DNA of 34,092 nucleotides from Desulfovibrio sp. GTDB lineage: Bacteria > Desulfobacterota > Desulfovibrionia > Desulfovibrionales > Desulfovibrionaceae. Below are positions 25,102 through 33,784 of the stretch, piece after piece. The stretch spans positions 1 to 34,092 of the forward strand of contig JAITHT010000085.1 of assembly GCA_031279825.1 (NCBI GenBank), given 5' to 3'. Made by a program: the position numbers and the translations under genes. Under the pieces are notes generated by a model. It was given only the letters and a program-made list of their open reading frames with translations, made no database searches and was not told the DNA's origin. How positions within the stretch are numbered: position 1 is the stretch's first letter; each line of letters starts with the position of its first letter.

Positions 25102-25494
25102 TTAGCGCTTAGAGTATTGGTAACGAGCCCGAGCCGCGCGCAGGCCGTATTTTTTGCGCTCTTTCTTGCGGGCGTCCCGGGTCAGAAAACCGGCCTTTTT
25201 CAAGACGCCGCGCAAAGAGGCATCCACTTCAAGCAAAGCGCGGGAAATACCGTGACGCACCGCTTCGGCTTGTCCGCTCACGCCGCCGCCCTGCACCGTT
25301 ACCTTGACATTGGTCTTATCCACCAGTTTCGTAAGCACCAGAGGCTGGCGAATAATCATTTGCAGGGATTTACGGGGAAAATAATTGTCAAAAGGGCGGC
25401 CGTTAACCACAATTTGACCTGTACCGGCATAAAGGCGGGTACGGGCGGTGGCGTTTTTACGGCGTCCTGTGCCGTACTTGAATTCCATGGGCAT
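25102..25494 (-). CDS. rpsI: 30S ribosomal protein S9 (uS9)
   Basis: 130-residue ribosomal protein of the small-subunit head, whose C-terminal tail reaches the P-site tRNA. The family features are complete: [25 protein letters not shown]-like segment with [56 protein letters not shown] ending in Lys-Arg as usual. Start at 25494 has GGAGA nine bases upstream; the second Met, two codons later, would be too far. It follows rplM at 27 bp in the conserved L13-S9 operon. Confidence 0.98.
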   Translation of the reverse strand: MPMEFKYGTGRRKNATARTRLYAGTGQIVVNGRPFDNYFPRKSLQMIIRQPLVLTKLVDKTNVKVTVQGGGVSGQAEAVRHGISRALLEVDASLRGVLKKAGFLTRDARKKERKKYGLRAARARYQYSKR

Positions 25495-25521
25495 GATATG
25501 CGTTCTCCAGCCTGCTGTGGT

Positions 25522-25953
25522 TTATTGAAAAACAAGAGGTTTCGGCGTCTGAGCCGCATGGGGATGCTCGTCGCCGGTATAGATGCGTAATTTTTTCAAC
25601 ATGGCGCGCCCAAGGCGGTTTTTAGGCAGCATGCCCTTTACCGCGTGCATAAGCACGAGATGCGGCTTGGCGGCAAGCAGTTTTTCGAAGGTAATCTCCT
25701 TGAGCCCGCCCACATAGCCGCTGTGACTGTAATATTTCTTGGCGGCGGCCTTATTACCGGTAACCCGGATTTTTTCGCAGTTGACAACGATGATGAAATC
25801 GCCGTTATCCATATGCGGCGCGAATTCAGGCTTGTGTTTGCCGCGCAGACGATGGGCTATGTGCGCCGCAAGGCGACCGAGCACCTTATCCCGGGCGTCC
25901 ACCACATACCATTCGCGTTTGATGTCTTCCGGCGTGGGTGAAAATGTCTTCAT
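25522..25953 (-). CDS. rplM: 50S ribosomal protein L13 (uL13)
   Basis: 143-residue early-assembly large-subunit protein. Signatures include [74 protein letters not shown] and [20 protein letters not shown] precedes the ATG at good spacing. It is first in the L13-S9 pair and is preceded by a strong promoter at 25992-26020. In many bacteria L13 represses this operon; no such site was identified here. Confidence 0.98.
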   Translation of the reverse strand: MKTFSPTPEDIKREWYVVDARDKVLGRLAAHIAHRLRGKHKPEFAPHMDNGDFIIVVNCEKIRVTGNKAAAKKYYSHSGYVGGLKEITFEKLLAAKPHLVLMHAVKGMLPKNRLGRAMLKKLRIYTGDEHPHAAQTPKPLVFQ

Positions 25954-25991
25954 GTCGTACAGACTCCTTATCTCTAACTCGAAAGGTGGAC

Positions 25992-26020
25992 TATATACGG
26001 CGTAGCCGGGAGAAAGTCAA
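25992..26020 (-). promoter_or_regulatory. strong sigma-70-type promoter of rplM-rpsI
   Basis: On the minus strand TTGACT (26020-26015) and TATATA (25997-25992) are separated by 17 bp, about 40-65 bp upstream of the rplM start codon. Good matches at both boxes and ideal spacing suit a ribosomal protein operon. Confidence 0.75.
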
Positions 26021-26158
26021 GATTCCGCGAGAGTATTTTTTATAAAGCCGACGAGGGGTCCCGGAATGCGCCGCGCGGTCGCGCAAGATACACGAGCGAG
26101 GAGATGTATGATTACGCGGGCAGCGCGTCACATGGCATGCCGCAAGCTTGTAATCCGC

Positions 26159-27751
26159 TTACACCCTGCGATGGCAGCCGATGCCCTTTTTGTTGCGCAA
26201 AGCGGCCTGGGTGATGAGGTACGCCGTCTGGCAGCCGTGGAAAAGATCGATAATCGGCCTTGATATAGGGGTGCTTTTATAAAAATTATGCAAATGGCGC
26301 GACAAATCGCGTAAATCTTCAAAAGCCCTGAGCAAACGGGGAGTGGTACGGCTAAGACCCACATAATTCCACATGGTGTTGCGAATGGTGGCCCAGTCCT
26401 GGCTTATCAGGGCCGGATCGTCGTTGTGTTCGTCTCCTTGATCGTGCCAGTCTTCAATATCCGCGTGCAGGCGGGTAAAGGGGCCGAGACCGGCATGTAC
26501 GCGCGCGGCGATATCTTCGGCAGCGGATTTTCCCCAGACCAGAGCCTCCAGAAGCGATGCGCTGGCCAGCCTGTTGGCGCCGTGCAGACCCGTGCAGGCA
26601 CACTCGCCGACGGCATACAAGCGCGGCAGACTGGTCCGCCCTTCACGGTCGACAAGTATGCCCCCGCAAAAATAATGCGCCGCCGGCACCACCGGAATAG
26701 GCTGAGTGCGTATGTCTATGCCGCGTTCAAGGCAGCTTTGCAATACGGTGGGGAATCGGGCCTCAAGATCGTGTTTGACCGGTCTTGCGTCAAGAAAAAC
26801 ACAAGGTTCGCCCGTTTCCAGTAGTTCATCAAGAATAATACGGGAAGCCACGTCACGGGGGGCGAGTTCTCCGCGCTGATCCCGCTTTTCCATAAAACGG
26901 CTACCTTTGGCGTTGATCAAATGCGCCCCCTCGCCGCGCAAAGCCTCCGTAATGAGCACCCGCCGCGGTTCAATATGGAACAGCGTCGTGGGATGAAACT
27001 GCATGAACTCCATGTTCATCAGACGCACAAAGGCCCGGCTGGCCATGGACAAAGCGGCCCCGGTGGCGGTGGACACGTTGGAACTGTGCAGATAGACCTG
27101 CCCAGCCCCGCCGGTAGCCAGCACGGTTATATCCGCCAGCATGGTTTCCACGCTCCGGGACGCCTCATTGAACACATAGACCCCGCAGCACTCGTTCTCA
27201 AGCTGATAGCGGTAAACGAGCCCATGACAATGATGATGCGAAGTGAGCAGATCAATGGCCGTATATCCCTGCAGATACGTGACGGCCGGATGGCGCGACA
27301 CGATTCCGTGCAGATGCTCCATGATGGTGCGGCCGGTATGATCGGCGCAATGTATGATGCGGGAGGCGGAATGCCCGCCTTCACGGGTCAGATCCCAGAA
27401 TAAACCTTCAGGGTCGCCCGCTTCCCGCCGATCAAAGGGCACCCGCAAATGCGCCGTCAGCAGTTCGTCCACGGCCCGCGGCCCTTCATTAACCAGAAAG
27501 GACACCGCCTCCGGCAGATTGAGGCCATGCCCGGCCGTTATAATATCCTCTTCCAGCCTTGCGGCGTCCGAGTCTTCCGGGGCGCGATAAATGATTCCTC
27601 CCTGGGCCAGCCATGAATTGGCGTTCTCCGGAGAATCGGACGCCGCAAGCAAGGTGACGGGAATTCCTTTTTCGGCAAGGCACAGGGCTGTCGTGCATCC
27701 GGCAAGACCGGCGCCTACAACGAGCACGGGACAATGGCTGCGGCGGGACAT
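26159..27751 (-). CDS. nadB: L-aspartate oxidase
   Basis: FAD enzyme that oxidises L-aspartate to iminoaspartate, the first step of bacterial NAD synthesis; anaerobes use fumarate as electron acceptor. 530 residues, like other NadB proteins. FAD motif VVGAGLAGCTTALCLAEKG (11-29), ANSWLAQGGI, the substrate-region HPTTLFH, GEGAHLINAKGSRFM, HYFCGGILVDREGRTSLP and LYAVGECACTGLHGANRLA are visible, which separate it from succinate dehydrogenase flavoproteins in this context. GGAAG precedes the ATG. It follows nadA by 24 bp on the same strand, so iminoaspartate would be passed to its partner enzyme made from the same message. Confidence 0.96.
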   Translation of the reverse strand: MSRRSHCPVLVVGAGLAGCTTALCLAEKGIPVTLLAASDSPENANSWLAQGGIIYRAPEDSDAARLEEDIITAGHGLNLPEAVSFLVNEGPRAVDELLTAHLRVPFDRREAGDPEGLFWDLTREGGHSASRIIHCADHTGRTIMEHLHGIVSRHPAVTYLQGYTAIDLLTSHHHCHGLVYRYQLENECCGVYVFNEASRSVETMLADITVLATGGAGQVYLHSSNVSTATGAALSMASRAFVRLMNMEFMQFHPTTLFHIEPRRVLITEALRGEGAHLINAKGSRFMEKRDQRGELAPRDVASRIILDELLETGEPCVFLDARPVKHDLEARFPTVLQSCLERGIDIRTQPIPVVPAAHYFCGGILVDREGRTSLPRLYAVGECACTGLHGANRLASASLLEALVWGKSAAEDIAARVHAGLGPFTRLHADIEDWHDQGDEHNDDPALISQDWATIRNTMWNYVGLSRTTPRLLRAFEDLRDLSRHLHNFYKSTPISRPIIDLFHGCQTAYLITQAALRNKKGIGCHRRV

Positions 27752-27775
27752 GGTTCTTCCTTTTTCCGCATCCCG

Positions 27776-28906
27776 CTATGCGCAGACGGCCAGCATGCGA
27801 TCAAGGGCGGCCTTGGCCGGAAGCCTGACCTCGTCCGGTATGGAGACGAGAAAATCCGCGCTCCCGCCGGCAACCGCGTCAAGAGCCGCGCTCAGACGTT
27901 CTTCGGTGGTCTGCGCCATATGCGTACAGGCGCTTTCCACCAGAGGGAGCACGTTAAGCCGTTCTTTGTGCTGATCGGCCAAGCGTTCCACCAAATTGAT
28001 TTCCGTGCCGACGACGATGGTGGATCCGGCGGGAGCTTCCGCAACATAACGGATGATAAAGGAGGTGGAACCGGCGGCGTCGGCCTCGGCCACTACTTGA
28101 GGCGTGCATTCGGGGTGGACGACAATCTTCGCGTCGGGATGCTCGGCGCGCGCCCGCTCTATCTGCCGGAGACTAAAACGGGTATGAATGGAACAAAAAC
28201 CCGGCCAGAGCAAAAGATCGGATGTATCCGCAGCGGCCGCATCCAGGCGTTCGCCTCTTTTCCTGATATCAAGGATGTGGCGGGCTTGCTCAGGTATGCC
28301 CAGAAGATCGGCGGTATTATTGCCGAGATTCTGATCCGGCAGAAAAAGGACGGCGTCACCTTCGCGCATGGCCCATTCCAGCATGCGCTTCGCGTTGGCC
28401 GATGTGCAGGCTGCCCCGTTATGCCGGCCTACCACGGATTTCACCTCTAAGGTGGAATTCACGTAAGCGAGGGGAATCACCTTGCGACCGGAGCGGGTCA
28501 GGAAGCGCAGGATCGCTTCCAGCAGAAACGCCGGCGACATAAGCGCCATGCTGCACTCGGCCGAAGGTTCGGGCAGATGGACCTTCTGCCCCTGTTTCGC
28601 CAGGAGAGCCGCCGATTCGGCCATGAAATACACGCCGCAAAAGACGATATGTTCCGAATCCAGTCCGGCCGCGCGGCGCGACAACTCAAGGGAATCCCCC
28701 CGTATATCCGTGTGGCGGATGACTTCTTCCGTCTGGTAATGATGCCCCATTACGGTAAGGTCGGAACCGAACTCGCGGCGGCGGGCCTCAATGGATTCGT
28801 GCAAGGCTGAATACATCATGTCGCTGTCCTGAATGATACTGCCGGCCGGCATAGCCGATCGGGCAAAAGAAACGAAATGCTCCCATATGCCGCCGTATGC
28901 GCCCAC
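27776..28906 (-). CDS. nadA: quinolinate synthase
   Basis: [4Fe-4S] enzyme that condenses iminoaspartate with dihydroxyacetone phosphate to quinolinate. Up to 376 residues (the longer, Bacillus-like type). Likely cluster ligands are Cys118 in PSAECSMA, Cys238 in GFCSIHTRFS and Cys327 in ESACTHMA; their spacing (120 and 89) matches Cys110, Cys230 and Cys320 of the B. subtilis enzyme. YVNSTLEVKS and HPECTP are also typical. The GTG at 28906 has AGGTAG upstream and is my choice, but the Met at 28852 or 28819 would also leave the conserved domain intact. It lies between nadC and nadB, with a palindromic element in the 140-bp gap to nadC. Confidence 0.94.
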   Translation of the reverse strand: MGAYGGIWEHFVSFARSAMPAGSIIQDSDMMYSALHESIEARRREFGSDLTVMGHHYQTEEVIRHTDIRGDSLELSRRAAGLDSEHIVFCGVYFMAESAALLAKQGQKVHLPEPSAECSMALMSPAFLLEAILRFLTRSGRKVIPLAYVNSTLEVKSVVGRHNGAACTSANAKRMLEWAMREGDAVLFLPDQNLGNNTADLLGIPEQARHILDIRKRGERLDAAAADTSDLLLWPGFCSIHTRFSLRQIERARAEHPDAKIVVHPECTPQVVAEADAAGSTSFIIRYVAEAPAGSTIVVGTEINLVERLADQHKERLNVLPLVESACTHMAQTTEERLSAALDAVAGGSADFLVSIPDEVRLPAKAALDRMLAVCA

Positions 28907-28924
28907 CTCTACCTAAAGAGCAAA

Positions 28925-29019
28925 TTAAGAGTATTAACTTGCGAATATTTTTCCTGCCCTGGCCCCTTGCGCGGCAAAGCATTTTGAGGGTCATATCATT
29001 CGCAAGTTAACACCCTCAA
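28925..29019. mobile_element. 95-bp MITE-like palindromic element in the nadC-nadA gap
   Basis: Terminal inverted repeats TTAAGAGTATTAACTTGCGA and, on the other strand, TTGAGGGTGTTAACTTGCGA match at 18 of 22 over their full length, with a perfect 13-bp core (28934-28946 and 28998-29010). No coding capacity and no clear target duplication. Inside the nad transcript it could fold into a long stem that alters expression between nadC and nadA. Confidence 0.6.
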
Positions 29020-29046
29020 CTAGACAACCGAAAAGATCCCCCGCTG

Positions 29047-29946
29047 TCAGTTGTCTCTGCGCGACGAAACGCGCATACTGAAATCAGCGGCCGGGGCGGA
29101 ATGCGTGAGTCTGCCCACGGAAATAAAATCAGCGTTGCGGGTCGCGCCGGAACGCGCGATATCGGCGATATTTTCCAGGGTCACGCCGCCGCTGATCTCC
29201 ACCTCAACGCGGGCAGGCACCAGTTCCAAAGCCCGGCGGAGCATGTCCGGACTCATATTGTCGAGCATAATGCGCGAAACCTCGCAGGCAACCGCCTCGG
29301 CAACTTCATTAAGAGTACGGCACTCCACTTCAATGGGCGGAGTCGGCCGGTACGCCGTGCGCAAGGCGGCCACCGCCGGCGTGATGCCTCCGGCGGCGTC
29401 AATATGGTTATCTTTCAGCATGAGCAATTCGCCGAGATTTTTCCTGTGGTTGCAGCCGCCGCCGACAAGCACGGCGTACTTTTCCGGGTAGCGCATGCCG
29501 GGCAGGGTCTTGCGGGTATCCAGCAGGCGTACGCCGGTCCCTTCCAGAGCCTTGACATAAGCGGAAGTCAGATTGGCTATTCCTGACAGATGGCTGATAA
29601 AGTTAAGAATGACTCTCTCGGCACGCAACAGAATACGCGCGCTGCCGGTCAGAGAAAGCGCTGTCGCCCCGGCGCGGAGAAAGGATCCTTCCCCGGCGGG
29701 AGAAGAATACGACCATGCGCCGGGTTCAAGACGCGCGCTCTCTTCAAGAACAATCGGAGCTACGGGCATTCCCGCCAGCAACGTGTCCTGTTTGGCGACG
29801 ATATAGGCATAGAGGACATCTTCGGGAGAAAAGACGGCATTGGAAGTAAGGTCAGGCCCGTCCTCGGCAAGGGCGTCCTTGACGGCGCGCATCAGATGGG
29901 CACCCGCCTCCCCGGAAAAAAAAGCGGCAAAACTCGTCAAAGGCAT
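29047..29946 (-). CDS. nadC: nicotinate-nucleotide diphosphorylase (quinolinate phosphoribosyltransferase)
   Basis: Converts quinolinate and phosphoribosyl pyrophosphate to nicotinate mononucleotide, the third step of NAD synthesis. The frame opens at 30048, but the Met at 29946 gives 299 residues, the family's size, with GAGAG upstream. Motifs: ILNFISHLSGIANLT, LLDTRKTLPGMRYPEKYAVLVGGG (in two parts around TRKTLPG), NHRKNLGELLMLKDNHI with the substrate-binding HRK and KDNH, VECRTLNEVAEA, MLDNMSPD and EISGGVTLENI. It is first of nadC-nadA-nadB on this strand, so the whole aspartate-to-NaMN route is encoded together. Divergent from phoH. Confidence 0.96.
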   Translation of the reverse strand: MPLTSFAAFFSGEAGAHLMRAVKDALAEDGPDLTSNAVFSPEDVLYAYIVAKQDTLLAGMPVAPIVLEESARLEPGAWSYSSPAGEGSFLRAGATALSLTGSARILLRAERVILNFISHLSGIANLTSAYVKALEGTGVRLLDTRKTLPGMRYPEKYAVLVGGGCNHRKNLGELLMLKDNHIDAAGGITPAVAALRTAYRPTPPIEVECRTLNEVAEAVACEVSRIMLDNMSPDMLRRALELVPARVEVEISGGVTLENIADIARSGATRNADFISVGRLTHSAPAADFSMRVSSRRDN

Positions 29947-30052
29947 AAGGGCGTCTCTCTTCAGCGGCCTGCCCCGCACGTTGCGGCGCAGACCAAAAAC
30001 AGGCGCTTGCGCTTGAAAAAAACGGCGCGCGGGCATAAGAAGGCACATATAT

Positions 30053-30079
30053 ATTATAGATAAATTTCATCTGGCGCAA
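30053..30079 (-). promoter_or_regulatory. candidate promoter of the nad operon
   Basis: A perfect TATAAT on the minus strand at 30058-30053, with TTGCGC at 30079-30074 but only a 15-bp spacer. The -10 is convincing; the -35 is tentative. Confidence 0.4.
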
Positions 30080-30186
30080 CATGAAAAATGCCCGTTTTCG
30101 CCGACGACGCCGCACGGAGAGTCGCAATGTTACAATGCGCCGACGTCCGGACTCGTCGGGGCATCCGCCGACGCGTAAAATAAATA

Positions 30187-30216
30187 TTGGACGCTTTGCT
30201 TCTTTCGCTGTATGTT
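30187..30216 (+). promoter_or_regulatory. candidate promoter of phoH
   Basis: TTGGAC and TATGTT separated by 18 bp, about 200 bp upstream of the chosen phoH start. Matches are moderate; another AT-rich box, TATACT, lies at 30253-30258. Confidence 0.35.
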
Positions 30217-30278
30217 ACGTTGCAGTAAGCTTATATACAATGCGAAAGTTCTTATACTATCAGCAACTTTGAAACCAT

Positions 30279-30324
30279 TTACCCGGTACGTACGGCGAAA
30301 GTCAGCTTTGTCGAACCCGGGTAA
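30279..30324 (+). promoter_or_regulatory. structured phoH leader
   Basis: TTACCCGG (30279-30286) and CCGGGTAA (30317-30324) are perfect inverted arms 30 bases apart, with CGAAAG and CTTTG able to pair inside. It lies about 100 bases before the phoH start; no known leader type is recognised. Confidence 0.35.
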
Positions 30325-30421
30325 GTTTGCGGACGGCGTTCTGCGCTACCGCCGCAGGAGCAATTTCGCAGTGAAATTGTCTCTGCTTTCTCCGCGATCT
30401 CCTGTATCCAGGCATGGTTGC

Positions 30422-31453
30422 ATGACACAACACCTACTTACAGCCGTCCCTTTCCCCCTCCGGGCAGAAGACTCCTTTGAGGCCGTACCTCCTGTCGCCC
30501 TGGCTTTTGACGACGCCGAACTTGCCAACGAGTTGTTCGGACCGCATAACGCCAATATGGACATTCTGGCCCAAAGTTCCGGCCTGCGCATCGGCACGCG
30601 CGGCACCAGCGTAACCATAAAAGGGGACTTTCATAAGAGCTCGGTGGCGCGGAACCTTCTCACGCAATTGTATTGCCTGATTAAATCCGGCACGAGACTG
30701 CATCCCCGGGATGTGGCCCACGCCTACGAAAGCCTCATGCAGCAGCCGGATATTGATTTAAGGACCCTTTTTCAGGATCCCGTTTTCGTGATCTCGCCGA
30801 AAAAAATGGTTGTGGCCAAAACCGTGAATCAGCGGGAATACGTCACGTCTCTGCGGACCATGAGCATGACCTTCGCCGTGGGCCCGGCCGGAACGGGAAA
30901 AACCTACCTGTCCGTCGCCGTCGCCCTGTCCATGCTCCTTGCCAAGCGAGTAAAGCGGCTTATTCTCACGCGGCCGGCGGTTGAAGCGGGAGAACGCCTC
31001 GGTTTTCTTCCCGGAGATTTGGCGGAAAAAGTAAACCCTTACCTGCGTCCCCTTTACGATGCCCTGCATGACATGCTTGATACGGAACGGGTCACTGCAA
31101 TGGTAGAGAGCGGCGCCATTGAAATCGCCCCTCTGGGCTTCATGCGCGGGCGAACGCTGCATGACGCGTTCATCATACTGGATGAAGCCCAAAATACCAC
31201 TCCCGAACAGATGAAAATGTTCGTCACTCGCTTGGGATTCGGTTCCCGCGCGGCGATAACGGGCGACACCACCCAGATAGATCTGCCCGCGCAAGGCGCT
31301 GGGCAGCGTTCGGGCCTCATCCATGCCATTGAAGTGCTTAAGCATGTTGAAGGAATCAACATCCTGCACTTTCGCAAAGACGACGTGATCCGCCATCCCC
31401 TAGTAGGGCGCATAGTACAGGCGTATGATGATTACCAGAAACATTCCGGATAA
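30422..31453 (+). CDS. PhoH-like ATPase (YbeZ type)
   Basis: 343-residue cytoplasmic P-loop ATPase of the PhoH family, linked in other bacteria to RNA metabolism and to the YbeY endonuclease. Walker A GPAGTGKTYL is at 154-163, followed by LTRPAVEAGERLGFLPGDL, the Walker B region FIILDEAQNTTPEQMKMFVTRLG and AAITGDTTQIDLP, all characteristic. The N-terminal KH-like part holds SGLRIGTRGTSVTIKGD. The frame opens at 30212, but the ATG at 30422 gives the family's usual length; its ribosome binding site is weak. The next gene starts 29 bp before the phoH stop. The order phoH, 7TM-HD, ybeY is conserved in many bacteria. Confidence 0.93.
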   Translation: MTQHLLTAVPFPLRAEDSFEAVPPVALAFDDAELANELFGPHNANMDILAQSSGLRIGTRGTSVTIKGDFHKSSVARNLLTQLYCLIKSGTRLHPRDVAHAYESLMQQPDIDLRTLFQDPVFVISPKKMVVAKTVNQREYVTSLRTMSMTFAVGPAGTGKTYLSVAVALSMLLAKRVKRLILTRPAVEAGERLGFLPGDLAEKVNPYLRPLYDALHDMLDTERVTAMVESGAIEIAPLGFMRGRTLHDAFIILDEAQNTTPEQMKMFVTRLGFGSRAAITGDTTQIDLPAQGAGQRSGLIHAIEVLKHVEGINILHFRKDDVIRHPLVGRIVQAYDDYQKHSG

Positions 31454-33764
31454 AGCCAGAACAACCTTTTCCCTATTGTGGGAACGCTTCGGCAAGCGCT
31501 TGCCGTCAAAGAGCTTTTTTCTCTTCAGCTTCGTGATTTTTCTGCTGTCGATCCTTGCTTCCGCGGATTTCTCCACACGGCAGGGGCTGTTGATGGAAGG
31601 CGAAATAGCCCAGGTGGAAGTCACCGCTGATCGAACGTTTTTGTTTGAGGACAAACAAGGAACAAAGGCCCGACGGGCCCTTGCCCGAAAAATGCAGCCC
31701 CTGGTGCTCGATCGCATCGCCGTGCCGGGACATGCTCTGCTCTCCCAGATAGAAAGCCTGTTTACCGATATTAACGAGGCGCACTCCCCGGAGGAAAAAG
31801 AAATACTCTGCAGGCGTATTTCCCGGGAAACAGGCGAGCCCGTCAGTCAGGAGGTTCTGGACGCGCTTGCCGACACCCCCGTGCAAAACGCCTTGTTCTC
31901 GAATATCCTTCCTTTCATCGAACAACGCTTGAGAGACGGTGTACTGTCAGAATCCGGCATTGCCGTCACGTATCCCGGCGGCATCATCATCCGGGATCTC
32001 ACCTCGGGCGAGGAACGGCTGCACACGGAAATCTCCGCCATTCCCGACCTGAAAAATCTGGAATTCCAACTTTCGCAACACATCAAGTCCCTTGCCGTTT
32101 CCAATCCAGCCAAAAAAATCCTGGCGCAGATATTTGAGATCTATATGCGCCCTTCTCTCATCCCCAACCTTGAGGCGACAAAACTACGGGCCGATACGGC
32201 TGAAGCAGCCGTCGCGCCGGTGGTGCACCGGGTGTTGCGCGGAGAAATCATTATCAGCCAGGGAGAGCGGGTAACCGTTGAACAGCAGATGAAAATGAGG
32301 ATTCTGCTGCAAGGGAAAGAGGATCGCTTTCAATGGAGCACCTGTTTCGGCATCTGCATATGCGGCCTGCTTATGGCTTTGGGCCTGCTCTTTTCGCCCA
32401 GCGGCAAACCGGCCAGTCCCATGGCCGACAAAGACTTTCTCTTTTTATCCGTCCTTATCTCGATATTCGCCCTTATCGCCAAAGGACTGGCCGTCCACGG
32501 CGCTCAAATGGCTCTTGTCTCCGTCAAATTTCTTCCTGAAAGCCTTGCCTATGCCGTGCCTGTTGCCGGAGCCGCCGCCCTTTCCGCGCAAGTGTTTTCC
32601 ACGCGCCGCTATCTGGTCACCGGCCTTCTGCTCTCTTTCTTCTGCTCTCTGATGATGAAAGGCGGCATAGGTCTTTTTTTATTTTATTTTCTCGCCACCA
32701 TGTGGAGTACATGGCTGACCAGTCGCTGTACCTCCCGCAGGGATGTGGTCTGGTCCGTCCTGCCGCTGACGGCCGGGCTCATCGCTATGTGGGCCGGCGC
32801 CACCTTGCTGCAGAGCGGCAGCCATACCCGGTATTTTTCAGAATGTATCTCTCTTGTTGCCGGAGCGACCTTTTCCATGATCCTGACCTTCGCTCTGACT
32901 CCGATTGTGGAAATGACCTTCGGCTATACCACGCGCTTTCGTCTGATGGAATTGCTGAATATCGAACAGCCCCTGCTGCGGGATCTCATGATCAAGGCGC
33001 CGGGAACCTACCATCACTCCCTTATTGTTTCCAACATGGTGGAAGCCGGGGCCAAACAAATCGGCGCGTACAGCCTGCTCTGCAAGGTCGCGGCCCTGTA
33101 TCACGATATCGGCAAATTAACGAAAGCCGACTATTTCATTGAAAACCAATCCACTGATGACAACCCGCACAACAGACTTGCGCCTTCCATGAGCGCCCTT
33201 ATCCTCGTTGCCCATGTGAAGCAGGGGGTTGAGCTCGGCATCAAGCACCGCCTCGGCCCGGAGGTTACGGATGTTATCCGCCAGCATCACGGCACCAGTC
33301 TTATCAAGTACTTTTATCAAAAAGCCATGAATCAGCCGGATACCCCTCCTCCCAATATTGAAGATTACTGCTACCCCGGCCCCCGCCCCAGAAGCCGGGA
33401 GGCCGCTCTGGTCATGCTCGCCGATATTGTGGAAGCCTCAAGCCGCACCTTGGATGAACTTACGCCCACGCGCCTGCGTCAACACATAGACACTACCGTA
33501 AAAAACATCTATTCCTCCGGACAGTTGGATGAATCGGAACTTACCTTCAAAGACCTCAATCTTCTGGTAGACAGCTTTCATCAAGTGTTACGCGGTATTT
33601 TTCATCACCGGATCAGCTATCCGGAACACGCAGGCAAACAGCAACAGGCAAAAAATCCACAGTTTAAAGCCTCTACCCCCCCTTCCGCAACATCGCCTCC
33701 AGGCAAAAATAATGCTCTCCCGGTTTCCGGATTTACCGGCACCTCCAAGCCGATCCGGAACTGA
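31425..33764 (+). CDS. 7TM-HD membrane phosphohydrolase (PgpH-like)
   Basis: 779-residue membrane protein of the 7TMR-HD family; in Listeria and Bacillus such PgpH proteins hydrolyse c-di-AMP. Order: a first membrane helix (FFLFSFVIFLLSILA, about 31-45), an extracytoplasmic 7TM-HD domain (about 50-300), a cluster of hydrophobic helices (about 305-500) and a cytoplasmic HD domain. The HD metal motifs include TYHHSLIVSNM, His560-Asp561 in ALYHDIGKL, HVKQGVELG and QHHGTSLIKYFY, plus MLADIVEASSRTLDE. The C-terminal 50 residues are Pro/Gln/Ser-rich. The gene overlaps phoH by 29 bp; ATG ATG offers two adjacent starts. Activity on c-di-AMP is inferred from the family only. Confidence 0.92.
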   Translation: MMITRNIPDKARTTFSLLWERFGKRLPSKSFFLFSFVIFLLSILASADFSTRQGLLMEGEIAQVEVTADRTFLFEDKQGTKARRALARKMQPLVLDRIAVPGHALLSQIESLFTDINEAHSPEEKEILCRRISRETGEPVSQEVLDALADTPVQNALFSNILPFIEQRLRDGVLSESGIAVTYPGGIIIRDLTSGEERLHTEISAIPDLKNLEFQLSQHIKSLAVSNPAKKILAQIFEIYMRPSLIPNLEATKLRADTAEAAVAPVVHRVLRGEIIISQGERVTVEQQMKMRILLQGKEDRFQWSTCFGICICGLLMALGLLFSPSGKPASPMADKDFLFLSVLISIFALIAKGLAVHGAQMALVSVKFLPESLAYAVPVAGAAALSAQVFSTRRYLVTGLLLSFFCSLMMKGGIGLFLFYFLATMWSTWLTSRCTSRRDVVWSVLPLTAGLIAMWAGATLLQSGSHTRYFSECISLVAGATFSMILTFALTPIVEMTFGYTTRFRLMELLNIEQPLLRDLMIKAPGTYHHSLIVSNMVEAGAKQIGAYSLLCKVAALYHDIGKLTKADYFIENQSTDDNPHNRLAPSMSALILVAHVKQGVELGIKHRLGPEVTDVIRQHHGTSLIKYFYQKAMNQPDTPPPNIEDYCYPGPRPRSREAALVMLADIVEASSRTLDELTPTRLRQHIDTTVKNIYSSGQLDESELTFKDLNLLVDSFHQVLRGIFHHRISYPEHAGKQQQAKNPQFKASTPPSATSPPGKNNALPVSGFTGTSKPIRN

Positions 33765-33784
33765 GGCCGCGTAACGGTATTGTG

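Larger units (their letters stand above)
29947..30421. other. 475-bp divergent gap between nadC and phoH
   Basis: No gene supported. It is AT-rich in two places that likely hold the two promoters (30053-30079 minus, 30187-30216 plus). A CCGACG/CGTCGG hairpin lies at 30140-30159 between them, and a TTACCCGG/CCGGGTAA pair at 30279-30324 would fold in the phoH leader. Confidence 0.55.

Noticed and set aside
30260-30421. Known riboswitch in the phoH leader
   Set aside because: Only one simple stem is seen and no conserved riboswitch core was recognised.
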